From Oscillospiraceae bacterium (lineage in GTDB: Bacteria > Bacillota > Clostridia > Oscillospirales > Oscillospiraceae), in assembly GCA_902787755.1 (NCBI GenBank), contig CADAHL010000023.1:1-40170 (forward strand): DNA of 40,170 nucleotides. The letters run 5' to 3'. The notes beneath the pieces are model-generated. The model was not told the origin of the DNA and made no database searches. It saw nothing but the letters and a program-made list of their open reading frames with translations. A program made the position numbers and the translations under genes. Each line of letters starts with the position of its first letter. Position 1 is the first letter of the stretch. Positions 32,669 through 40,170 of the stretch are shown piece after piece.

Positions 32669-32812
32669 AATGCGGAGTTCGGAATTGAGGGAAGAGATAA
32701 GAGAGAAGAGTGAAGAGCTAAGGTGTCGGCGAAGCCGACGGATAGGAATCCATGCCGCAAGGCGGCATACCACAACTCTTCACTCTTCCCTTTTCACTTT
32801 TCGTTTCGATTG
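32669..32812. repeat. Repeat element C: inverted 7-mer arrays around two hairpins, hybrid left arm
   Basis: The left arm starts with units like those of element F (GGAGTTCGGAATT around 32674-32686) and changes to agataag, agagaag, agtgaag. Hairpin 1 is GTCGGC-gaa-GCCGAC (32725-32739), followed by a GGAT spacer. Hairpin 2 is ATGCCGC-aag-GCGGCAT (32752-32768). The right arm to about 32812 contains a 13-base match to the left array in inverted form. It lies between convergent genes; the M20 gene stop codon (32794-32796) is inside the right arm. Confidence 0.88.
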
Positions 32813-33996
32813 AGATAATCGGCGCTGTAGCAGGCGTACATGGCGGCGGCCACGGTGAGGCAGCTCTCGTCGATGTCGAAGTCGGAGTGGTGGATGCCGG
32901 AGCGGGTCCGGGGGTCGGCGTCGTTGCCGGAGCCGATGTAGGCGTAGACTCCGGGGACCCGGAGGATGTACTCGGCGAAGTCGTCCCCGCTGAGGGAGGG
33001 CTTCCGGGAGCAGACCACGTGATCTTCCCCGAACAGGGCGAAGGCGGTACGCCTGGCCTCCCGTGTGGCCTCCGGATCGTTGGACAGCACCGAGGCGATG
33101 TCCTGCCATTGGATCTCGCAGGCGGCGCCGTAGAGGGCGGCGGTGTTCCGGGCCAGCTCCTCCAGCCGGGCCTTGGTCCCGGCCCGGGTCTCGGCGCTCA
33201 TGGCCCGGATGGTACCCTCCAGCTCCGCCCGGTCGGCCACCACGTTGTAGGCGCTGCCGGCCTCCAGGCGGCCGATGCCGATGAGGGTCGGGTCCATGGG
33301 GCCGGTGCAGCGGGTCACCAGGGACTGGACGGCGACGACGATCTGGCTGGCGATATACAGGGCGTCCACCCCCTTCTCCGGGGCGGAGACATGGGAGCCC
33401 AGACCACGGATCCGGATCCGGAACCAGTCCACGCTGGCGTTGTTGGGCCCCTCCATCAGCACCAGACTGCCCGCGTCGATCTCCGGGGCCAGGTGGACGC
33501 CGAAGCTGCGGGAGGCCTCGTCGATGGCCCCGCTGTCCACGATGACCCGGGCGCCGTAGCCCACCTCCTCCCCCGGCTGCCAGCTGAGCAGCACCCGGCC
33601 GGAGAACAGCCGGCGGTGCAGGCTCAGGGCCCGGGCCGCCTCCAGCAGGGCGGCGGTGTGGGCGTCGTGACCGCAGGCGTGCATCCGCCCGGGGCTCAGG
33701 CTCTGATAGTCCGCGCCGCTCTGCTCCGAAATGGGCAGGGCGTCGATATCCGCCCGGAGCACGATGCACCGGGGCGCCTCGGAGGGGGCGGCGCCGTCGA
33801 TCCGGGCCAGGACCCCGGTGCCGGCGATACGCTCATGGGGGACGCCCAGGGCGTCCAGCTCCTCTTCGATGATCCTCTGGGTCTCAAACTCCTCCCGGGC
33901 CAGCTCCGGGTGCTGATGCAGCCGCCGGCGCAGGGCGGTGACGTGCTCCCGATCGGCCAGGATCTGCCGGTACAGGATGTTCCGAACCTCGGTCAT
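32794..33996 (-). CDS. M20D-family amidohydrolase (400 aa)
   Basis: Metal ligands of the M20D/amidohydrolase family are in place. They are CGHDAHTA (about residue 105), PGEEVGYGA (about 135), FGVHLAPE (about 162) and, near the end, SGIHHSDFDIDE. Members hydrolyse N-acyl amino acids, hippurate-like compounds or indole-acetyl amino acids; the substrate here is open. The ATG at 33996 has AAAGGAG seven bases upstream and is preferred over an ATG twelve codons earlier. The last residues (NRNEK) and stop codon come from repeat element C. Divergent from the HD-domain gene with its own promoter. Confidence 0.9.
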   Translation of the reverse strand: MTEVRNILYRQILADREHVTALRRRLHQHPELAREEFETQRIIEEELDALGVPHERIAGTGVLARIDGAAPSEAPRCIVLRADIDALPISEQSGADYQSLSPGRMHACGHDAHTAALLEAARALSLHRRLFSGRVLLSWQPGEEVGYGARVIVDSGAIDEASRSFGVHLAPEIDAGSLVLMEGPNNASVDWFRIRIRGLGSHVSAPEKGVDALYIASQIVVAVQSLVTRCTGPMDPTLIGIGRLEAGSAYNVVADRAELEGTIRAMSAETRAGTKARLEELARNTAALYGAACEIQWQDIASVLSNDPEATREARRTAFALFGEDHVVCSRKPSLSGDDFAEYILRVPGVYAYIGSGNDADPRTRSGIHHSDFDIDESCLTVAAAMYACYSADYLNRNEK

Positions 33997-34023
33997 AGCG
34001 CTTCTCCTTTTTTGTTTTTGCCC

Positions 34024-34052
34024 ATTGTACACCCCAAAACCGGCGGAGACAA
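34024..34052 (-). promoter_or_regulatory. Promoter of the M20 amidohydrolase gene
   Basis: On the minus strand TTGTCT (34052-34047) and TACAAT (34029-34024) are 17 bases apart. It is back to back with the promoter at 34056-34084. Confidence 0.6.
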
Positions 34053-34055
34053 GGC

Positions 34056-34084
34056 TTGCTTTTTCCCGGCGCTGCTTTTATACT
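34056..34084 (+). promoter_or_regulatory. Promoter of the HD-domain gene
   Basis: TTGCTT (34056-34061) and TATACT (34079-34084) are 17 bases apart, 36 bases before the ATG. Confidence 0.65.
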
Positions 34085-34120
34085 GAAAATCGAAAAAGAA
34101 ACCCAAAAGGAGGAGACGCC

Positions 34121-34687
34121 ATGTTGACATTGGAAAGGGCCCGGGAGCTGAACGGGACCATGGTGACCGAGGAGCATCTGTGGCTGCACGCCAAGAACGT
34201 GTGCTACGCCATGGGGGCCATGGCCGAGCATTTCGGCGCTGACGTGGAGCATTGGCAGGCCATCGGTCTGCTCCACGACTACGACTATGAGAAGTACCCG
34301 GAGGAGCATCTGCAGCACACCCGGGAGCCCCTGCTGGCCGCCGGGCTCAGCGAGGAGGAGGTCCGGGCCATCCTCAGCCACGGCTGGGGGCATTGCAGCG
34401 ATGTGGAGCCGGTGACCGAACTGGAGAAAAGCCTGTACACCGTGGACGAGCTCACCGGCATTATCCAGGCCTGCGCCAGAATGCGGCCCCGGGGGATCCG
34501 GGACCTGGAGGTCAAGAGTTTCATGAAAAAGTTCAAGGACAAGAAATTCGCCGCCAAGTGCGACCGGGAGCTTATCCGGAAGGGCTGCGAGCTGCTGGGC
34601 ATGGAGCTGAGCCAGGTGGCGGAGATCTGTATCCGGGGGATGCAGGAGCACGCCGAGGAGCTGGGCCTTCTGGGAACGGAAGCCTGA
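34121..34687 (+). CDS. HD-domain protein (188 aa)
   Basis: His23, the His52-Asp53 pair in GLLHDYDYEKYP, and ILSHGWGH around residue 90 make a small metal-binding HD domain of the kind found in uncharacterised HDIG-type hydrolases. Such proteins are often phosphohydrolases. A basic C-terminal helix (FMKKFKDKKFAAKCDRE) follows. The function is unknown. AAGGAGGAG before the ATG fixes the start; an upstream in-frame extension lies in the divergent promoter region. Monocistronic, ending at a strong hairpin. Confidence 0.85.
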   Translation: MLTLERARELNGTMVTEEHLWLHAKNVCYAMGAMAEHFGADVEHWQAIGLLHDYDYEKYPEEHLQHTREPLLAAGLSEEEVRAILSHGWGHCSDVEPVTELEKSLYTVDELTGIIQACARMRPRGIRDLEVKSFMKKFKDKKFAAKCDRELIRKGCELLGMELSQVAEICIRGMQEHAEELGLLGTEA

Positions 34688-34699
34688 GAAATAAAAACG

Positions 34700-34729
34700 A
34701 AGGGACCCGGGGATCGCCCCGGGTCCCTT
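34700..34729 (+). terminator. Hairpin after the HD-domain gene
   Basis: A 13-pair stem (34700-34712 with 34717-34729) with ATCG loop follows the stop codon. A clear T run is missing. Confidence 0.7.
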
Positions 34730-34747
34730 ACGTCGTCCCGGCGGCTC

Positions 34748-34776
34748 TTCACAAGGGCCGGGAAGTATGATATAAT
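34748..34776 (+). promoter_or_regulatory. Promoter of ispG
   Basis: TTCACA (34748-34753) and a perfect TATAAT (34771-34776) are 17 bases apart, 39 bases before the ATG. Confidence 0.75.
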
Positions 34777-34815
34777 ACCAATTCCGACAATGAACAGACG
34801 CAGGAGGAAGACGCG

Positions 34816-35895
34816 ATGGATCCGAGACAGAACACGAGACCTGTAACCGTGGGCGGGCTGCCCGTGGGCGGCGGCGCGCCGGTGACGGTGCAGAGCATGT
34901 GCAACACCAAGACCTGGGACGTGGAGGCCACGGTGGCCCAGTGCAGGGCTCTGAAGGCGGCGGGCTGCGATATCGTCCGTCTGGCCATCCCCGATGAGCG
35001 ATCCGCCCGGGCCATTGACCGGATCAAGGAGCAGGTGGAGCTGCCCCTGGTGGCGGATATCCACTTCGACTACCGCCTGGCCCTGATGGCCGCGGAGCGT
35101 GGCATCGACAAGATCCGCATCAATCCCGGCAACATCGGCGGTCCGGAGAACGTGGAAAAAGTGGCGAAAGCCTGCAGGGAGCGGAACATTCCCATCCGGA
35201 TCGGCGTCAATGCAGGCAGTCTGGAAAAGCCTCTGCTGGAGAAGTACGGCCATCCCTGCCCGGAGGCCATGGTGGAGAGCGCCCGGGGCCATGTGGAGCT
35301 GCTGACCCGCTTCGGCTTTGAGGACATCTGCCTGTCCCTGAAATCCTCCACCGTGCCTATGACCATCGCCGCCTACCGCATGGCGGCCCAGACCTTCCCC
35401 TATCCCCTGCATCTGGGCGTCACCGAGACCGGCACCGAGTGGAACGGGACCATTCAGTCCGCCGTGGGCATCGGCACCCTGCTCTCGGAGGGCATCGGCG
35501 ACACCATCCGGGTCTCCCTGACTGCGGACCCGGTGCGGGAGGTCTCCGCCGGTATTGCCATTCTGAAGGCGGCCGGTCTGCGCAGAGGCGGCGTGAAGTT
35601 CGTCTCCTGCCCCACCTGCGGGCGCACGGAGATCGACCTGATCGGCCTGGCCCAGCGGGTGGAGGAACGGGTCCGGGATCTGGACCGGGACATCACCGTG
35701 GCGGTGATGGGCTGCGTGGTCAACGGCCCTGGAGAGGCCCGGGAGGCCGACTACGGCATCGCCGGCGGCCGGGACAAGGGCCTGATCTTCCGCAAGGGTC
35801 AGGTCGTGGGGACCTACGACTACGACCGGCTTCTGGACGCGCTGATGGAACTGATAGAGAATTCGGAATTCGGAACTCGGAATTCGGAATTATAA
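34816..35895 (+). CDS. ispG: 4-hydroxy-3-methylbut-2-enyl diphosphate synthase (359 aa)
   Basis: It makes HMBPP from methylerythritol cyclodiphosphate in the MEP isoprenoid pathway, using a [4Fe-4S] cluster. Cluster ligands Cys265 and Cys268 (SCPTCGR) and Cys300, with Glu307 in VVNGPGEA as the fourth ligand, are all present. VQSMCNTKT and INPGNIGG are typical N-terminal motifs. AGGAGG lies before the ATG. The natural C-terminus seems to be around LMELIE. The last eleven residues (NSEFGTRNSEL) are encoded by a gaattcg 7-mer array, an unusual repeat-derived tail. polC follows, an arrangement known in Firmicutes, but dxr and rseP are not upstream. Confidence 0.95.
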   Translation: MDPRQNTRPVTVGGLPVGGGAPVTVQSMCNTKTWDVEATVAQCRALKAAGCDIVRLAIPDERSARAIDRIKEQVELPLVADIHFDYRLALMAAERGIDKIRINPGNIGGPENVEKVAKACRERNIPIRIGVNAGSLEKPLLEKYGHPCPEAMVESARGHVELLTRFGFEDICLSLKSSTVPMTIAAYRMAAQTFPYPLHLGVTETGTEWNGTIQSAVGIGTLLSEGIGDTIRVSLTADPVREVSAGIAILKAAGLRRGGVKFVSCPTCGRTEIDLIGLAQRVEERVRDLDRDITVAVMGCVVNGPGEAREADYGIAGGRDKGLIFRKGQVVGTYDYDRLLDALMELIENSEFGTRNSEL

Positions 35896-36015
35896 GGTGG
35901 ACCAATGTTCCCGGCTGCCTGTTAGCGCGGGAACGACTGGCGCTGTACGGATCTCAAGCGCCGTGGTTTGCTTCGGATCGGCTCATTCCGAACTCCGAAC
36001 TGCGAATTCCGAATT
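35859..36015. repeat. Repeat element F: gaattcg 7-mer arrays around two hairpins
   Basis: Left units gaattcg, gaattcg, gaactcg, gaattcg, gaattat occupy 35859-35893. Hairpin 1 is GTTCCCG (35907-35913) with CGGGAAC (35928-35934) and an inner GCT/AGC. Hairpin 2 is GGCGCT (35939-35944) with AGCGCC (35957-35962). The right arm (about 35985-36015) carries the inverted units. The layout matches elements A-C, but the 7-mer is different. It fills the space between ispG and polC; the ispG stop codon is at the end of the left array. Confidence 0.88.
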
Positions 36016-36030
36016 GAAAAGGAGCTGTGC

Positions 36031-39000
36031 ATGATAAACCATACCCCGTTTTTGACCATGTTTCCCGGCTGCCGGGATCTGAGCTACCTGGCCGGGGGCC
36101 TGGAAAAAGCCTATGTGAACCGGGTGCAGATTGTCCTGGCCGATCAGACCATGACGGTCAGCGCCTGGTTTCCCGCCCAGCCCTCCCCGGTGGAGACTCA
36201 GCGGATCCAGGACCGGCTCCGGGAGGAGTACGGCCTTCAGGGCGTGAGCCTGGAGGCGGAGTACCCCGAGGCCAGGCCCGTCTCCGCGCCGGAAGCGGCG
36301 GTCAGCTCCGCCAAGCCCGGCGCGCCGGTGGGCGAGGTGCTGCTGGGCCGGACGATCCGCCAGCATCCCGTGCCCATGAACACCCTGGCTCTGGAGACCG
36401 GACGGGTGACGGTGGAGGGCGACGTGGTGGCCGTGGATATCAAGAACACCAAGAAGGGCGGGGCCATCCTGGCCTTCGACCTGACGGACCGGACCAACAC
36501 CGTCCGGGTCACCCGCTTCTTCCGCCCGGACGACGACCGGGCTGTGCTGGACAAGGTGGGCAAGGGCGATCATCTCTATGTCCAGGGCGACTATACCTAC
36601 TCCCGCTTTGAGGGGGATATGGTCCTGGAGCCCCGGAACATCATGAAGGGCAAGCGCTACATCCGGCCGGACAACGCGCCGGAAAAACGGGTGGAGCTGC
36701 ACATGCACACCCGCTTCTCCGCCCTGGACGCCCTGACGGATCCCGACGCCATCGTAAAGCGGGCCGCCTATTGGGGCATGCCCGCCATCGCCGTCACCGA
36801 CCACGGGGTGGCTCAGGCCTTCCCGGATATGTGGAAGGCGGGCAAGAAGCACGGGGTCAAGATCATCTACGGCATGGAGGCCTATTACTTCAACGACATG
36901 GACGGCAACCGGGCGGTGAGCGGCCGGTCCAAGCTGCCCCTGGACGCGGAGTTCGTGGCCTTCGATATCGAGACCACGGGCCTGGACGCCCAGCACTGCC
37001 GCATGACCGAGATCGGCGCCATCCTCTTTTCCGGCGGCGAGATCAAGGAGACCTTCAACACCTTTGTGGACCCCAAGCAGCCTATCCCCGCGGAGATCGT
37101 GCGCCTGACCGGCATCCGGGACAGCGACGTGGCCGGGGCCCCGGAGGAAAAGGAGGCCATGGAGAGGTTTATGGACTTTGTGGGCGACCGGCCCATCATC
37201 GCCCATAACGCCTCCTTCGACGTGGGCTTTATGATGGCCGCCGCCCGCCGCCAGGGCCTGAAATTCGATCCGGTGTACCTGGACACCCTGGCCATCGCCC
37301 AGGCCCTGCTGCCGGAGATGAAGCACTTCAAGCTGGATCAGGTCTCCGACCATCTGGGCCTGCCCAAATTCAACCACCACCGGGCCTCGGACGACGCCAT
37401 GGTGGTGGCCCGGATGATGGACAAGTTCATCCCCATACTGCGCCAGCAGGGGGCCCGATGCGTGGACGACGTGGAGACCGTGTGCCAGTCCCTGCGCCGG
37501 ACGGATCTGGCCAAGACCTATCACATGGTGCTGCTGGTGAAGAATCGCACGGGGCTGAAGAATCTGTATGAGATGATCTCCCAGTCCTATCTGAAGTACT
37601 ACCACCGCACCCCCAACATCCCCAAGAGCCTGCTGATGCAGCACCGGGAGGGGATCCTGGTGGGCTCGGCCTGCGGGATGGGCGAGCTGTACGGCGCGGT
37701 GATGCGGGGCGTGTCCAACGAGGAGTTGGAGAAGATCGCCGCGCTCTATGACTACCTGGAGATCCAGCCCATCTGCAACAACAGCTTCCTGGTGGAAAAC
37801 GGCCGGGTAAAGGACGTGAGCGTGCTGGAGGACTACAACCGCACCATCCTGGAGCTGGGCCGACGCATGGGCAAGCCCGTCATCGCCGCCAGCGACGTGC
37901 ACTTCCTGGACCCGGAGGACGAGCAGTACCGCAAGATCCTCCAGGCGGCCAAGCAGTTCTCCGACGCGGACCGTGACTGCCCCATTTTCTTCCGCACCAC
38001 CGAGGAGATGCTGGCGGAGTTCCAGTATCTGGGGGAGGAGACGGCCAAAGAGGTGGTCATCACCAATACCCGGGCCATCGCCGACCAGGTGGAGCCCCTG
38101 GAGCTGCTGCCCAAGGGCCTATTCCCGCCCAGGATCGAGAACTCCGCCCAGCAGCTTCGGGATCTGGTCTACGGCAAAATGCACCGCATCTACGGCGAGA
38201 ACCCGCCGGAGATCGTGGTCAGCCGGGTGGAGACCGAGCTGAAGACCATCCTGGACCACAATTACGACGTGATCTACATGTCCGCCCAGAAGCTGGTGCA
38301 GAACTCCCTGGAGCACGGCTATCTGGTGGGCTCCCGGGGCAGCGTGGGCTCCTCCATCGTGGCCTTCATGTCCGGCATCACCGAGGTCAATTCCCTGCCG
38401 CCCCACTATGTCTGCCCGCACTGCTGCCACTCCGAGTTCATCACCGACGGCAGCGTGGGCTGCGGCGCGGATATGCCGGAGAAGGACTGCCCCGAATGCG
38501 GCACCCGGATGAACCGGGACGGCTTTGATATCCCCTTCGAGACCTTCCTGGGCTTCCCCGGCAACGAGAAGACCCCGGATATCGACCTGAACTTCTCCGG
38601 CGAGTACCAGGGCAAGGCCCACAAGTACACCGAGGTGCTTTTCGGCTCCGACCATGTGTTCCGAGCCGGCACCATCGGCACCCTGGCGGAGAAGACGGCC
38701 TACGGCTACGTGAAGAAATACCTGGAGGAGCGGGGCATCAAGGCCACCAAGGCTGAGGAGAACCGGCTGGCCCTGGGTCTGGTGGGCATCAAGCGCACCA
38801 CCGGCCAGCACCCCGGCGGCCTGGTGGTCATCCCCCAGGACAAGGACGTGACGGATTTCTGCCCGGTCCAGCATCCCGCGGACGACCCCAACTCCGATAT
38901 CATCACCACCCACTTTGAGTACCACTGCATGGAGGATAACCTGCTGAAGCTGGACGAGCTGGGCCATGATGACCCCACCATGATCCGCATGATGGAGGAT

Positions 39001-40026
39001 ATGACCGGCGTGGACGCCAAGACCATCTCCCTGTCGGACCCGGAGACCATGTCCATCTTCACCAGCCCCAAGGCCCTGGGCCTGCCGGACGACGACCCCA
39101 TCATCGGCCATACCGGCTCCATCGGCGTGCCGGAGTTTGGCACCCCCTTTACCCGGCAGATGCTGGTGGATACCCAGCCCAACGCCTTTGATACCCTGGT
39201 GCGGCTGTCCGGCTTCTCCCACGGAACCGACGTGTGGGCCGGGAACATCCACGATCTGATCGTCAACGGCATTGCCTCGGTCAACGAGACCATCGGCTGC
39301 CGGGACGACATCATGCTCTATCTGATCCAGAAGGGCATGGCGCCGGCCCTGGCCTTCAAGACCATGGAGGCCGTCCGAAAGGGCAAGGTGAAGAAGAGCG
39401 GCGAGTTCCCCGGAGGCGCCGAGGCCCAGATGAAGAGCATGGGCGTGCCGGAGTGGTGGATCGAGTCGGCCCGGAAGATCGCCTACCTGTTCCCCAAGGC
39501 CCACGCGGTGGCCTACGTGATGATGGCCTTCCGCATCGCCTGGTTCAAGGTCCATCAGCCCCTGGCCTTCTACAGCGCCTATTTCTACCGCCGCAGCCAG
39601 AAGGGCGGCTTCGACGCGGCCATGATGACCGTGGGCACCGAGGGCGTGCGCCGGAAGATTAACGACATGCGCCGCAAGTCCGACCGCACCGCCAACGAGG
39701 AGGATCTGCTGGTGACCCTGGAGGCGGTGTACGAGTTCAATCTCCGGGGCTTCACCTTCGCCAACATCGACCTGTACGAGTCCGACGCCATCCGCTTCAA
39801 GCCCGTGGGCGACAAGCAGCTGCGCCCGCCCTTCGTGTCCGTGGCGGGCCTGGGCGAGACCGCGGCCCAGGATCTGGCACGCTGCGCCGCCGAGGGCAGG
39901 CAGTTCGTGTCCATCAAGGAGCTGTCCGCGGCCTGCAGCAAGGTCAGCCAGAGCCATCTGGATGCCCTGAAGGCCCTGGGCGCTCTGCGGGATCTGCCCG
40001 ACGACAGTCAGATCTCCCTCTTCTGA
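36031..40026 (+). CDS. polC: DNA polymerase III alpha subunit, PolC type (1331 aa)
   Basis: Main replicative polymerase of low-GC-type Gram-positives. Domains in order: N-terminal region (to about 120), OB fold (VTVEGDVVAVD, about 125-205), first PHP part (ELHMHTRFSALDAL, about 221), inserted 3'-5' exonuclease (FVAFDIETTGLD, about 310-480), second PHP part, a zinc module (CPHCC and CPECG, about 794-825), then the palm with TPDIDLNFSG carrying catalytic aspartates near 849-851. It is about 100 residues shorter than Bacillus PolC, mostly at the N-terminus. The ATG at 36031 has AAGGAG six bases upstream, directly after repeat element F. An in-frame extension to 35968 would be coded by the repeat and is rejected. 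Confidence 0.97.
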   Translation: MINHTPFLTMFPGCRDLSYLAGGLEKAYVNRVQIVLADQTMTVSAWFPAQPSPVETQRIQDRLREEYGLQGVSLEAEYPEARPVSAPEAAVSSAKPGAPVGEVLLGRTIRQHPVPMNTLALETGRVTVEGDVVAVDIKNTKKGGAILAFDLTDRTNTVRVTRFFRPDDDRAVLDKVGKGDHLYVQGDYTYSRFEGDMVLEPRNIMKGKRYIRPDNAPEKRVELHMHTRFSALDALTDPDAIVKRAAYWGMPAIAVTDHGVAQAFPDMWKAGKKHGVKIIYGMEAYYFNDMDGNRAVSGRSKLPLDAEFVAFDIETTGLDAQHCRMTEIGAILFSGGEIKETFNTFVDPKQPIPAEIVRLTGIRDSDVAGAPEEKEAMERFMDFVGDRPIIAHNASFDVGFMMAAARRQGLKFDPVYLDTLAIAQALLPEMKHFKLDQVSDHLGLPKFNHHRASDDAMVVARMMDKFIPILRQQGARCVDDVETVCQSLRRTDLAKTYHMVLLVKNRTGLKNLYEMISQSYLKYYHRTPNIPKSLLMQHREGILVGSACGMGELYGAVMRGVSNEELEKIAALYDYLEIQPICNNSFLVENGRVKDVSVLEDYNRTILELGRRMGKPVIAASDVHFLDPEDEQYRKILQAAKQFSDADRDCPIFFRTTEEMLAEFQYLGEETAKEVVITNTRAIADQVEPLELLPKGLFPPRIENSAQQLRDLVYGKMHRIYGENPPEIVVSRVETELKTILDHNYDVIYMSAQKLVQNSLEHGYLVGSRGSVGSSIVAFMSGITEVNSLPPHYVCPHCCHSEFITDGSVGCGADMPEKDCPECGTRMNRDGFDIPFETFLGFPGNEKTPDIDLNFSGEYQGKAHKYTEVLFGSDHVFRAGTIGTLAEKTAYGYVKKYLEERGIKATKAEENRLALGLVGIKRTTGQHPGGLVVIPQDKDVTDFCPVQHPADDPNSDIITTHFEYHCMEDNLLKLDELGHDDPTMIRMMEDMTGVDAKTISLSDPETMSIFTSPKALGLPDDDPIIGHTGSIGVPEFGTPFTRQMLVDTQPNAFDTLVRLSGFSHGTDVWAGNIHDLIVNGIASVNETIGCRDDIMLYLIQKGMAPALAFKTMEAVRKGKVKKSGEFPGGAEAQMKSMGVPEWWIESARKIAYLFPKAHAVAYVMMAFRIAWFKVHQPLAFYSAYFYRRSQKGGFDAAMMTVGTEGVRRKINDMRRKSDRTANEEDLLVTLEAVYEFNLRGFTFANIDLYESDAIRFKPVGDKQLRPPFVSVAGLGETAAQDLARCAAEGRQFVSIKELSAACSKVSQSHLDALKALGALRDLPDDSQISLF

Positions 40027-40108
40027 AGCGCCCGGCGGAGGTTCGGAAAAACAAAAAACCGGGAGGAAACGCTGAACCGAACCAGTAAAAACGGACAATA
40101 GACAAGAA

Positions 40109-40149
40109 CCCCCTTGATGTAGGAAAATAGGAGTACTACATCAAGGGGG
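40109..40149. repeat. Perfect 13-base inverted repeat before a truncated gene
   Basis: CCCCCTTGATGTA (40109-40121) and TACATCAAGGGGG (40137-40149) are separated by 15 bases. The right arm contains the ribosome binding site of the next frame. It could be an operator, a translational control hairpin or part of a mobile element end. Confidence 0.8.
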
Positions 40150-40156
40150 AATTATT

Positions 40157-40170
40157 ATGGCAAGGATATA
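40157..40170 (+). CDS. Start of an unidentified gene, cut by the window end
   Basis: ATGGCAAGGATA begins seven bases after AAGGGGG. Only four complete codons (MARI) are visible, too few to identify a family. The palindrome in front of it would fit an insertion sequence or a self-regulated gene. Confidence 0.45.

Noticed and set aside
35968-36030. 21-residue N-terminal extension of PolC
   Set aside because: It would be translated from repeat element F; AAGGAG precedes the ATG at 36031.

Overview
The window looks like chromosomal DNA of a high-GC Gram-positive gut anaerobe, most likely a Clostridia member of the Oscillospiraceae type. The reasons are a PolC-type replicative polymerase, strong AGGAGG ribosome binding sites, several Firmicutes-restricted small families (DUF4250, DUF6320), split threonine/serine exporter genes and GC-rich coding sequence. 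This placement is inference; no rRNA or other marker gene is present.

Layout. Bases 1-98 are the 3' end (domains V and VI) of a group II intron. From 5943 down to 102 a minus-strand operon encodes a polytopic membrane protein (possible GT-C glycosyltransferase), a DUF4250 protein, a GT2 glycosyltransferase, a Wzx-like flippase and a membrane-fused spermidine-synthase-like protein, together suggesting cell-surface glycan assembly. A DivIVA-like coiled-coil gene lies at 6110-6742. It is followed by 459 bases without a convincing gene, packed with hairpins between two near-identical terminators. From 12504 down to 7486 a tightly overlapping minus-strand operon holds ansA, two FAD enzymes, a phosphodiester glycosidase-like protein and a small membrane protein; a 70-residue protein follows with its own promoter. 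malQ stands alone at 12952.

The central block is histidine catabolism: hutH, hutU, hutI, ftcD and fchA convert histidine to glutamate plus 5,10-methenyl-tetrahydrofolate. fchA runs on into the two halves of a ThrE-like exporter and pyruvate kinase. Next come a cytidylate-kinase-like protein, a MATE transporter and a uridine-kinase-like protein. A minus-strand trio follows: a condensation-fold acyltransferase-like protein, a zinc-ribbon membrane protein (DUF6320) and an HSL-type hydrolase. An ECF S component is divergent from a short MocR/PdxR-like regulator, which is followed by a threonine-aldolase-like enzyme. An M20 amidohydrolase and an HD-domain protein are divergent. The right end is ispG-polC, then an inverted repeat that leads into a gene cut off by the window edge.

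The most unusual feature is non-coding. At least seven sites carry tandem 7-base repeats. At four of them two inverted 7-mer arrays enclose two small GC-rich hairpins. These arrays sit at gene 3' ends, often supply the stop codon, and occur with at least three different 7-mer sequences but a common architecture. Three further hairpin-dense intergenic blocks lie at 6743-7201, 12559-12650 and 20676-20823. I know of no description of these elements, but I could not search, so novelty is unproven.
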